In this document: positions 7,790 through 15,342 of the stretch, piece after piece
Numbering within the stretch: position 1 is the stretch's first letter
How the letters are laid out: the number at the start of each line of letters is the position of its first letter
Assembly: GCA_943326315.2 (NCBI GenBank)
Contig: CALPSU020000012.1
Coordinates: 1 to 17,223, forward strand
DNA: 17,223 nucleotides
Origin: Chryseobacterium gleum
GTDB taxonomy: Bacteria; Bacteroidota; Bacteroidia; Flavobacteriales_D; Crocinitomicaceae
Reading direction: 5' to 3'
The notes under the pieces: generated by a model
Told to the model about the DNA's origin: nothing
Databases searched by the model: none
What the model saw: the letters and a program-made list of their open reading frames with translations, nothing else
Position numbers and translations under genes: made by a program

Positions 7790-10700
7790 TTATTTCTTAA
7801 GTTTCTTAGAGAAGTCAATTAAAATTGGAGTAGCAACGCATAACGATGAATAAGTACCAATTACAACACCAACTAATAAAGCGAATAAGAACCCTTTAAT
7901 AGCTGCACCACCAAAAATAAACATGATCAATACAACAACGAATAATATCATCGAAGTATTGAAGGTACGGCTTAAAGTAGTGTTTAATGATTTATTAACG
8001 ATATCATTTTGATTTTCATTGTCATTACTGTTTCTTAAATTCTCACGAATACGGTCAAATACAATAACAGTATCATTCATGGAATATCCTATAACAGTTA
8101 ATATCGCTGCAATGAATGCTTGATTAACATCTAAACTGAACGGAAGGTGACCATGTAACAATGCGAAGATTGAGATTACGAAGAATGCATCATGCGTTAA
8201 ACCAATTATCGCACCGATAGAGTATTGCCAAGAACCGAAACGAATAAAGATATAAATAAAGATAGCTAATAAAGCCAATGAAATTGCTTTAGCTGAAGAA
8301 GACCATAATTCACTTGAAACAGAAGCTGAAATACTTCTAGATTCTAAAATTTCATATTTTCCTAATTTTTCTTTACAAGCATCTAAGCCTTCTTTTAATT
8401 TTTCATTAACTTCTGTTGAAGCTCCGTCATCTTTCAATTTGTAATTTGTGATGATTTCAACATTGAAGTCGTTAGATTTTGTTTTTAAGTCAATAGAAGA
8501 AACTTCACCATTTTCTACGAAAACTTTAGAAAGATTTACACGAATGAAATCAATATCCGCTTTCTTTTCAAATTTAGCTACAAAAGTACGTCCACCTGTA
8601 AACTCAACACTTTGTTTTAATCCATTTGTATAAAGTGCGATTAATCCAATAATAGTTACGGTAATTGAGAAGATATAGAAATATTTTCTTTTTCCAACCC
8701 AGTCAAAATGGAAGTTTTGGAACAATCCTTTAGATAATTTAGTATTTAAAGTGATTTCTTTTCCTTTTCCTAACCAGTTATAAATAACTAATTTTGAAAT
8801 GATAATAGCAGAAAACATAGATGTAAAAATACCAATGATTAAAGTAGTTGCAAAAGATTCAATTTCACCTTTTCCGAAAACTTTCAAGATAATAGCAACC
8901 AATAAGTGAGTTACGTTAGCATCAATAATCGCTGGAAGGGCTTTACTAAAACCTCTTGTTAAAGAGTCATCAATTCCTACTCCTCTTGCTTGTTCCTCTC
9001 GAATACGTTCGAAAATTAAGATATTAGCATCAACAGCAGTTCCAATTGTTAAAACGATACCAGCGATACCAGCAAGTGTTAATACAGCTCCAAAAGATGC
9101 TAAACAACCAAAGATTAAAATAACGTTTACAGTTAAAGCAATATTTGCAGCCATACCTGCTTTTCCATAATAGAAATACATGTAGATTAATACTGCTAAG
9201 AAAGCACAACCAAATGAAATTAAACCAGCTCTAGAGTTTTCAGCTCCAATTGTTGGTCCAACTTTAGTTTGTTCTTTAATTACACATGGAGCAGGTAAAG
9301 CACCTCCGTTTAATAATCCAGCTAAACCTTTTGCTTCATCAACAGTAAAACTTCCAGAAATTTGAGTATTACCACCTGTAATAGCATTGATTACTCTTGG
9401 TGCGCTGTAAACTACGTTATCCATAGTAATAGCTACAATTTTATCTACATTTTCTGAAGTCATTTGTCCCCATTTTTCGGCACCAGCTTCAGACATAGAT
9501 AAATCAACTGTAATTAAAGAGCTTTGTTGATCAAAACCTGTAGAAGCAGATTTAATATCTGTACCACCAACTCTTGCTTTACCGTTATCAGGAATTTTAA
9601 CAGCATATAACGTATAAGCCATTTCTTTTGTTTTTAAAGAAATAGATTCCATTTCTGCAGACCACATGAATTTTAAATCAGAAGGAAAAACTGCTAACAC
9701 ATCGTTTCTTCTTAGCAAAGCATCAACTGTACTTTTGTTTTCTGAAGAAACTGTTCCAATAGAATAATTTCCTGCATTTTTAACTAATTCGCCAAGACCT
9801 TTAGAAGATCCATTTAAATTTTTAGTTAATGATTCAAGTGATTCAACTTTAGTAGAATCTTTTTTGATCGAGTCATTACTAGTAGAATCAGATTCAAGTT
9901 TAGTTAGATCTTCTTCTGTAATTTCTTTTTGTTTAGAAATTGTTGCAGCTTGTTGCCATTGAGCACCAATTTCGTTTGCTTGGTAAGTTTCAAAGAATTG
10001 AAGATTTGCAGTTGATTGTAATCTATCTGCAACAGTTGCTTCATCTTGAACACCTGGTAATTCAATATATAAACGATTTTTTAATGGATCTTTTTGAATG
10101 TTTGGTTGAGCAACCCCAAATTGGTTAATACGACGTTCCATGATTTGTTCAACTCCATCCATAGAACTTGAAGCTTTATCACGTAAGAATTTAATTACAT
10201 CACTATTTGATGAATTAATATTTAACTCACTTACTTCTTCAATTTGTAACAAACGAACCAAAGGTAATTTACCATTGATTTTTTCATTTTCTTCTTGAAA
10301 CAAAGAAATAAAATCTCCACCAGTTGTATTGTGACGACTTAATGCTCTATCAAAAGGTTTTTTGAATTGTGTATCTCTTTCATTTCTAGCGTAACTTTTT
10401 ACTAAATCAGGGATAGAAATTTCAAGAGTAACACTCATTCCACCAACTAAATCTAGACCGAAAGCTAAACTTCTTTTCTTAACATCTTGAAATGTTGATC
10501 CAAAAATTGGATAAACAGGAGAATCTGCTTTCTCTTTCAAAATTTGATTTACAAAAGCACCTTTTGCAATTTCTCTTGCTTCTGGTTGAGAAAAATCAAC
10601 TTTCGTATTATTAGGTAAATAAGCTATTCCGCCATTTTCCTTTGCTTTCGCCATCAATTCTTCTAAACGGATGTCAGCTTCCTTATCTGCTTTACCTTCA

Positions 10701-10792
10701 GTAGAAGTTGCTACCCATGTAAACGATAATTGATATACACAAACTGCAGTCAATAATACCGTTAAAAACCAAAAAAATCCTTTATTACGCAT
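7790..10792 (-). CDS. secDF: Protein translocase subunit SecDF (fused SecD-SecF)
   Basis: This inner-membrane RND-type accessory of the Sec translocon uses proton flow to help pull proteins into the periplasm. From the ATG at 10792 the protein is 1000 residues. It has an N-terminal membrane segment (about 5-25), the SecD signature FGLDLVGGMS (111-120), the P1 periplasmic region with MDGVEQIMERRINQFGV (211-227), and a Ser/Lys/Asp-rich insert around 290-330. The SecD membrane block ends in GTAVDANILIFERIREE (584-600). The SecF half starts near 700, with VEFTGGRTF (729-737) and GYSMNDTVIVFDRIREN (902-918). About 12 membrane segments are expected. The frame extends upstream to a TTG at 10843, but that codon lies between the two promoter boxes and cannot be in the transcript; 10792 also gives a normal basic N-terminus (MRNKG). 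Fused SecDF is usual in Bacteroidota. Stand-alone transcription unit, ending at the shared hairpin terminator. Confidence 0.97.
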   Translation of the reverse strand: MRNKGFFWFLTVLLTAVCVYQLSFTWVATSTEGKADKEADIRLEELMAKAKENGGIAYLPNNTKVDFSQPEAREIAKGAFVNQILKEKADSPVYPIFGSTFQDVKKRSLAFGLDLVGGMSVTLEISIPDLVKSYARNERDTQFKKPFDRALSRHNTTGGDFISLFQEENEKINGKLPLVRLLQIEEVSELNINSSNSDVIKFLRDKASSSMDGVEQIMERRINQFGVAQPNIQKDPLKNRLYIELPGVQDEATVADRLQSTANLQFFETYQANEIGAQWQQAATISKQKEITEEDLTKLESDSTSNDSIKKDSTKVESLESLTKNLNGSSKGLGELVKNAGNYSIGTVSSENKSTVDALLRRNDVLAVFPSDLKFMWSAEMESISLKTKEMAYTLYAVKIPDNGKARVGGTDIKSASTGFDQQSSLITVDLSMSEAGAEKWGQMTSENVDKIVAITMDNVVYSAPRVINAITGGNTQISGSFTVDEAKGLAGLLNGGALPAPCVIKEQTKVGPTIGAENSRAGLISFGCAFLAVLIYMYFYYGKAGMAANIALTVNVILIFGCLASFGAVLTLAGIAGIVLTIGTAVDANILIFERIREEQARGVGIDDSLTRGFSKALPAIIDANVTHLLVAIILKVFGKGEIESFATTLIIGIFTSMFSAIIISKLVIYNWLGKGKEITLNTKLSKGLFQNFHFDWVGKRKYFYIFSITVTIIGLIALYTNGLKQSVEFTGGRTFVAKFEKKADIDFIRVNLSKVFVENGEVSSIDLKTKSNDFNVEIITNYKLKDDGASTEVNEKLKEGLDACKEKLGKYEILESRSISASVSSELWSSSAKAISLALLAIFIYIFIRFGSWQYSIGAIIGLTHDAFFVISIFALLHGHLPFSLDVNQAFIAAILTVIGYSMNDTVIVFDRIRENLRNSNDNENQNDIVNKSLNTTLSRTFNTSMILFVVVLIMFIFGGAAIKGFLFALLVGVVIGTYSSLCVATPILIDFSKKLKK

Positions 10793-10826
10793 ATTCGTAA
10801 AACAATTAATTATATTAAATATGGCG

Positions 10827-10858
10827 CAAATATAGAATTTCAATTTAATACTATCAAT
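10827..10858 (-). promoter_or_regulatory. Bacteroidota-type promoter for secDF
   Basis: On the minus strand TATATTTG (10834-10827) matches the -7 consensus TAnnTTTG exactly. ATTG (10858-10855) lies 20 bp upstream at the -33 position, where TTTG or TTG is expected. Transcription would begin near 10820 and give a leader of roughly 30 nt before the ATG at 10792. Confidence 0.7.
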
Positions 10859-10917
10859 AAACTTGCAAAAAGGTTTACTAACTTTATTAACAATGTTAAA
10901 GCAAATTATTCTTATAC

Positions 10918-10950
10918 TTTATATTATGTAACTGTTTTTGGTTACTTTCG
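10918..10950 (+). promoter_or_regulatory. Possible promoter for the rhomboid / PLP-enzyme pair
   Basis: TTTA (10918-10921) and TACTTTCG (10943-10950) are separated by 21 bp and resemble the TTTG / TAnnTTTG boxes with one mismatch each. It points at the rhomboid gene about 55 bp downstream. The region is very AT-rich, so a chance match is possible. Confidence 0.35.
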
Positions 10951-11006
10951 TACTGTTTTTACACAAGGGATTTATAAAATTTTAAAAAGATAATTTTATT
11001 TTTTTT

Positions 11007-11621
11007 ATGACAATATCAGCACTTACCATTATTATGATAGCGACGGTTTTTGTGTCGTTGAATGTGATGAATAAGGATGGTTTGAAAAATAAATTGATGT
11101 TTATTCCTTATTTAAGTAAAAATGAAAAGCAAAGTTATAGAATATTTACCCATATGTTTATTCATGGCGATTTTCAGCATCTTGCTTTTAATATGATGTC
11201 CTTGTATTTTTTAGGAAGTGCTCTAGAAATTGAATTAATTAATGAATTTGGTATAGTAAAAGGGGAGATTCATTTTGTTAGTTTGTATTTTATAGGCGGA
11301 TTATTTTCTACTTTAATTCCTTATGCAAGAAATCACAACAATCCTAGCTATCGCTCTTTAGGTGCTTCAGGTGCTGTTTCTGCAGTGGTTTTTGCATTTA
11401 TTATTTGGAATCCGTTTGCTGATTTAGGAATATTCTTCGTAATCCCAATGAAAGCATGGTTGTTTGGTATATTATATTTGGCTTTTGAAATTTGGTCAGA
11501 TAAAAAAGGAAACTCTGGAATTGCACACGACGCACATATTGGAGGCGCAATTTTTGGTGTTCTTTTCATATTAATTATTAATATTGAAAAGGGAAAAGAT
11601 TTATTGAATTTAGTTTTTTAA
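11007..11621 (+). CDS. Rhomboid-family intramembrane serine protease
   Basis: This membrane protease cuts transmembrane segments of substrate proteins within the lipid bilayer; its substrate is unknown. The 204-residue protein is of the short bacterial six-helix type. The sequence shows H53-G-D-F-Q-H58-L-A-F-N62 after the first long loop, which is the HxxxN feature of helix 2, then GASG (119-122) with S121 as predicted nucleophile, and A-H-I-G-G (176-180) with H177 as predicted catalytic base. Both residues of the Ser-His dyad are therefore present. Hydrophobic segments are visible at about 3-20, 55-75, 88-105, 120-135, 143-162 and 175-193. No extra soluble domain is present. The start ATG follows a T-run with no Shine-Dalgarno, normal for this phylum. 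The stop is 4 bp before the next gene, so the two are probably co-transcribed. Confidence 0.93.
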   Translation: MTISALTIIMIATVFVSLNVMNKDGLKNKLMFIPYLSKNEKQSYRIFTHMFIHGDFQHLAFNMMSLYFLGSALEIELINEFGIVKGEIHFVSLYFIGGLFSTLIPYARNHNNPSYRSLGASGAVSAVVFAFIIWNPFADLGIFFVIPMKAWLFGILYLAFEIWSDKKGNSGIAHDAHIGGAIFGVLFILIINIEKGKDLLNLVF

Positions 11622-11625
11622 GATT

Positions 11626-12492
11626 ATGGCGCAATTATTTGTTAATTCTAATGGTACTATTTTATCTAATGATACTCCTACACTTCAAGCGGGTAACAGA
11701 GCTCATTTATATGGAGATGGCGTTTTCGAAAGTATACGAATAATGAATGGGAAACCATTAAACATGGAGAATCATGTTAAGCGATTATTAGAAGGTGCAT
11801 TAGCTTTGAAAATGAGGCCATCTGTTTTTTTTAATGTAACATTTTTTGAAGAAAGGGTTCAGTATCTTATAGATAAATCTGAAATTAGAGAAGGTGGAAG
11901 ATGTAGAATTTCTTTAGATAGAATTTCTGGAGGTACATATGCGCCAACTTCAAATGAAGCTGTCTATTTTATTGAGGTGTATCCTATCGAAAATAATAGT
12001 TTTGATTTAAATTCAAAGGGATGGGAAATCGATTTGTATTCGGATCTGAAAAAAGTGAAAAATAGTTTATCGACATATAAAACTAAAAATGGTTTGCTAT
12101 ATGTTATGGCTGCTATAAATGCAGCAGAACGTCAGTTAGACGAGGTATTGATTGTTAATGAAAAAGGGGCGATTTTAGAAAGTTCAAGTTCTAATATCTT
12201 TGTTGTAAGTAATGGAGTGTTGTATACTCCTGGTTTAGATGAAGGTTGTATTGCAGGAACAATGAGAATGCAAATTATAAATTTAGCTGTTTCTCATGGA
12301 ATTAAAGTGTATGAATGCACTATTTTCCCTCAAAACATTATAGCCGCTGATGAAATATTTTTAACGAATGCTGTAAGAGGTATTACTTGGGTGAGCGGGT
12401 ATAGAACGAAACGTTACTTTAATAATACCTCAAGAAAATTAGTAGCCTATTTAAATGATCATTGGGAAAAAATATTAGAAAATAGTTTGTAA
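11626..12492 (+). CDS. Fold-type IV PLP enzyme (aminotransferase class IV / aminodeoxychorismate lyase-like)
   Basis: This is a pyridoxal-phosphate enzyme of the branched-chain aminotransferase / 4-amino-4-deoxychorismate lyase / D-amino acid aminotransferase family. Its 288 residues fit that family. Landmarks in order: YGDGVFESIR (29-38), the R-rich strand near 92-99, the expected PLP lysine K152 in TYKTKNG, E185 in LESSSSNIF as the pyridine-nitrogen partner, a GCIAGTMR turn (207-214) that holds the cofactor phosphate, and EIFLTNAVRGI near the end. The sequence does not discriminate lyase from transaminase: the lyase route (folate, with chorismate-derived substrate) is plausible because many Bacteroidota pabC-like genes look like this, but no pabA or pabB neighbour is seen. 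It begins 4 bp after the rhomboid stop, suggesting translational coupling without an obvious functional link. Confidence 0.88.
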   Translation: MAQLFVNSNGTILSNDTPTLQAGNRAHLYGDGVFESIRIMNGKPLNMENHVKRLLEGALALKMRPSVFFNVTFFEERVQYLIDKSEIREGGRCRISLDRISGGTYAPTSNEAVYFIEVYPIENNSFDLNSKGWEIDLYSDLKKVKNSLSTYKTKNGLLYVMAAINAAERQLDEVLIVNEKGAILESSSSNIFVVSNGVLYTPGLDEGCIAGTMRMQIINLAVSHGIKVYECTIFPQNIIAADEIFLTNAVRGITWVSGYRTKRYFNNTSRKLVAYLNDHWEKILENSL

Positions 12493-12522
12493 AATGCAAG
12501 CTTATTGTTCGGTTAATTGAAG

Positions 12523-12530
12523 TAACTTCG
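12523..12530 (+). promoter_or_regulatory. Possible -7 box upstream of first DEAD-box gene
   Basis: TAACTTCG resembles TAnnTTTG with one mismatch and lies 24 bp before the TTG start codon. No matching -33 box was found at 19-21 bp spacing, so this is tentative. The box overlaps a small inverted repeat GAAGT-A-ACTTC (12519-12529). Confidence 0.25.
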
Positions 12531-12553
12531 CAATTCAATTAATATTCAACATT

Positions 12554-13672
12554 TTGAAAACGTTCAAGGAATTAGGTGTTAAAGATCAATTTATTAAAGC
12601 TCTAAAAGAGATTAATATTGAAATACCGACAGAAATACAAGAAAAATCAATACCGTATTTATTAGAGTTTGGAACGGATTTTATTGGTCAAGCACAGACC
12701 GGTACAGGAAAGACAGCTGCTTTTGGACTTCCATTACTTCAAAGAATGGATACTAACGATAGTCGAGTTCAAGCTTTAATACTTTCTCCAACTAGAGAGT
12801 TAGGGCAACAAATTCAAAAACAACTATTTAAGTTAACAAAGTTTTCAGATAAAATTTTTATCGAAGCCGTTTATGGAGGTGATAAAATTGAAAATCAAAT
12901 AAGAGCATTAAGTAGACCAACTCATATTGTTGTAGCAACACCAGGACGTTTAATTGATTTGTTAGAGAAAAAAGCGATTGATTTAAGTCAAGTTGAAACA
13001 ATTGTTTTAGATGAAGCGGATGAAATGTTAAGTATGGGATTCAAGGAGGAATTGGATACAATATTGAAACATACTATTGGAAGCAGAAATACATGGTTGT
13101 TTTCAGCGACTTTACCTGAAAATTTAAAAGAAATCATCGGAAAATATATGGATGATGATGCTTATAAAGTTCAAGTCAACAAAAGGAATGTTGTTAATCA
13201 ATCCATAGAACATCAGTTTGTAACCTGTGATCCTCGTTTTAAAAATCAAACTTTAGTTCAGTTTTTAAATGTTCAGGGAGGTGATAGTGGAATAATTTTT
13301 TGTAGAACAAAGGCTAGTACTCAAAAATTAGTTGAATTTTTACAAGAGAAGAAATTTGTTGCTGATGCTATTCATGGAGATTTGCAACAACGTGAAAGAG
13401 AGAAAGCCATGCGTGCATTCAAAAATCACAAAATTCAATTATTAGTTACTACAGATGTTTCAGCAAGAGGTATAGATGTGGATAGTTTATGTTTTGTTGT
13501 ACATTATGATTTACCTGAAAAAATTGAATATTATACCCATCGAAGTGGTAGAACAGCAAGAGCGGGAAAAAAAGGTGTTTCATTAAGTATTATTGATCCG
13601 AAAGAAGTGAAACGAATTCGTCAAATCGAACAATCTTTAAATATTACGTTTAAACGAATAACCGCAAAATAA
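12554..13672 (+). CDS. DEAD-box ATP-dependent RNA helicase, core-only
   Basis: This is a cytoplasmic ATP-dependent RNA-unwinding protein of the DeaD/RhlE type, probably used in ribosome assembly or RNA turnover. It has the Q-motif region FKELGV...PTEIQEKSIP (4-34), motif I AQTGTGKT (47-54), PTRELGQQ (79-86), TPGR (129-132), DEAD (153-156), SAT (184-186), IIFCRTK (247-253), ARGID (304-308) and HRSGRTAR (329-336). At 372 residues it is essentially the two RecA lobes alone, with only about 35 residues after motif VI, where DeaD-type proteins carry long tails. The start is a TTG: the in-frame stop at 12518-12520 leaves no ATG upstream, and the FKELG segment that opens most family members begins at residue 4. 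It shares close motif spacing with the second helicase 1.7 kb downstream, suggesting paralogy. Confidence 0.93.
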   Translation: MKTFKELGVKDQFIKALKEINIEIPTEIQEKSIPYLLEFGTDFIGQAQTGTGKTAAFGLPLLQRMDTNDSRVQALILSPTRELGQQIQKQLFKLTKFSDKIFIEAVYGGDKIENQIRALSRPTHIVVATPGRLIDLLEKKAIDLSQVETIVLDEADEMLSMGFKEELDTILKHTIGSRNTWLFSATLPENLKEIIGKYMDDDAYKVQVNKRNVVNQSIEHQFVTCDPRFKNQTLVQFLNVQGGDSGIIFCRTKASTQKLVEFLQEKKFVADAIHGDLQQREREKAMRAFKNHKIQLLVTTDVSARGIDVDSLCFVVHYDLPEKIEYYTHRSGRTARAGKKGVSLSIIDPKEVKRIRQIEQSLNITFKRITAK

Positions 13673-13680
13673 TTCATTAT

Positions 13681-13694
13681 TTGAACCGGTTCAA
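13681..13694. repeat. Perfect 14-bp palindrome between helicase and membrane-protein genes
   Basis: TTGAACCGGTTCAA reads identically on both strands and lies 8 bp after the first helicase stop and 38 bp before the next start. It has no loop and no T-tract, so it looks more like a dimeric protein-binding site than a terminator. No known regulator is assigned. Confidence 0.45.
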
Positions 13695-13732
13695 TCCTGT
13701 CAATAATATTCAATAAAAATCAAATAATACAA

Positions 13733-15322
13733 TTGAATACACTATTCAAAAACAAAACAAAAATAATGTGGTTCCTATTGTTTTCAATAATGGGATTCTA
13801 TATAATTTCAATGTTAGTTTTTGGTACAACAACATTTGCAGATCCTATTCGTGGGTATGAAATAATGAATCAATATATTTCAGGGGCTAAATGGAATACA
13901 TTGATTTATCCTTCAGTTAATCATCCTGAATTTTCTTATTTCGTTTCATGGTGGGCTCCAGCACAATGGGTTATTCCATTTGTTTTCGTGAAATTATTTA
14001 GTGTTGATTCCTTTCAAATAATTCAATTTTTTTTGATTTCAATTTGTTTATTTATTTCATTAATAGGTTATTATAAATTATTTAGACGATTTGATTTTTC
14101 ATTGAATGTGATTTTGTTAGCTTTAATTTGTATAGTGACAAATCAGTTGTTTTATTGGCAAACATTTATGTATTATGGAGGTGATTTATATTTTCTAGCA
14201 ATTTTACCATTCTATGTGATGTGTATTTTGAACCTAAAAGAATCTCAAAATTTTCGTACGATATTACTTTATCTATTTTTATCTTTTTTAGCTGTTTTAG
14301 TTAAAAATACTGGATTTATTCTGCTTTTTGCATCGCTTTTATTTCTGTTCTTTACGGTTGAAAATAAAGCTTTAATTGGTAAGATTAAATATATTATTTT
14401 TCCTTTTTTAATTTGTTTTCTTATTTATTTCATTCTCGATAGATATTATCTTTCATTAGGTGAATCACCTGGAAAATCTATTGATTACGAAGGTTATCCA
14501 GGTGTAAAAAATGATTTATTAGGAGATCTAACGTATAGCTTAGGGAGTCCATTTGGAATTTTTAGTCGATTTACATTTTTTATTCAAAAGATATATTCTG
14601 TTTTTACTTCAAATTTAGTTTACTCGAATACTTTGCAGGTAATTCCATTTATAGTAACAGGTTTGTTTTTATATAAATTCCCTAAAAATAGATTTAAATT
14701 GTATTATTCTTGTTTACTATTTTTTTGTATTCCTTTTTTATTGTTTTTTACTTTTTTGTTTCTTCAGAATAAAGCTGTTTCATATGAAATGAGGCATTTT
14801 GCATCCGTTTCTTTTTTGTTTTTTCCTGGAATAATTTATTGGTTTAACACGTTGAAATTTAGAAAGATTCTGCAGGTTTTAATAATAGGGTTTTGTCTTT
14901 TAGATAGTTCACTTTATTTTTTAAGTTTAATTAAAATAGAAAAAACACATTCCTTTTGGAATACATTAAAATTACCAAATGAGGATGTGAATTTACTTTC
15001 GGAAATTCGGAAATGGGATTTGTCTACAAATAATGGTTTATTAATTGTGGAAGATTATTGGCAACTTTCAATTGGAGGAAGAAAGAATGATAAACTCACA
15101 TTGAAGAAAAAAAATGAAAAGTATTATGTAGTTTCGGGGATGGAATTAGATTCTCCAGATCAAATTATGTTAGATAAGAGATTTTTTAAAAGATATAGTT
15201 CAATCTTATTAATTTCGTCAAAAAATAAACCAGAAGGTATTGTTGAGCTCAAAAAATATAAGGACTTTAGACGAATTAAAGAGACCAATCGATTCTCAAT
15301 ATTTAAATCAATAGAACATTAA
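13733..15322 (+). CDS. Polytopic membrane protein, GT-C glycosyltransferase-like (tentative)
   Basis: I do not recognise a named family with certainty. The 529-residue protein has about 11-12 hydrophobic segments between residues 11 and 400, followed by a soluble C-terminal part (about 401-529) rich in Lys and charged residues. After the first membrane segment comes a long loop with acidic residues (ADPIRGYE, 36-43) and then NHPEFSYFVSWWAPAQWVIP (63-82). An acidic first loop followed by a second helix is the layout of GT-C enzymes, which transfer sugars from lipid-phosphate donors at the outer membrane face. A YEMRH motif (351-355) precedes a late helix. No catalytic signature is decisive. 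The frame starts at TTG 13733; ATG 13766 (residue 12) is an alternative that would lose the basic KNKTK stretch before the first helix. It lies between two DEAD-box genes, 60 and 20 bp away, so co-transcription is likely, but the functional relation is unclear. Confidence 0.7.
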   Translation: MNTLFKNKTKIMWFLLFSIMGFYIISMLVFGTTTFADPIRGYEIMNQYISGAKWNTLIYPSVNHPEFSYFVSWWAPAQWVIPFVFVKLFSVDSFQIIQFFLISICLFISLIGYYKLFRRFDFSLNVILLALICIVTNQLFYWQTFMYYGGDLYFLAILPFYVMCILNLKESQNFRTILLYLFLSFLAVLVKNTGFILLFASLLFLFFTVENKALIGKIKYIIFPFLICFLIYFILDRYYLSLGESPGKSIDYEGYPGVKNDLLGDLTYSLGSPFGIFSRFTFFIQKIYSVFTSNLVYSNTLQVIPFIVTGLFLYKFPKNRFKLYYSCLLFFCIPFLLFFTFLFLQNKAVSYEMRHFASVSFLFFPGIIYWFNTLKFRKILQVLIIGFCLLDSSLYFLSLIKIEKTHSFWNTLKLPNEDVNLLSEIRKWDLSTNNGLLIVEDYWQLSIGGRKNDKLTLKKKNEKYYVVSGMELDSPDQIMLDKRFFKRYSSILLISSKNKPEGIVELKKYKDFRRIKETNRFSIFKSIEH

Positions 15323-15342
15323 TAATTATTAAAACAATAAAA

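Noticed and set aside
11348..11569. 73-residue minus-strand open frame inside the rhomboid gene
   Set aside because: It is antisense to the conserved GASG and AHIGG region, whose coding on the plus strand is certain.
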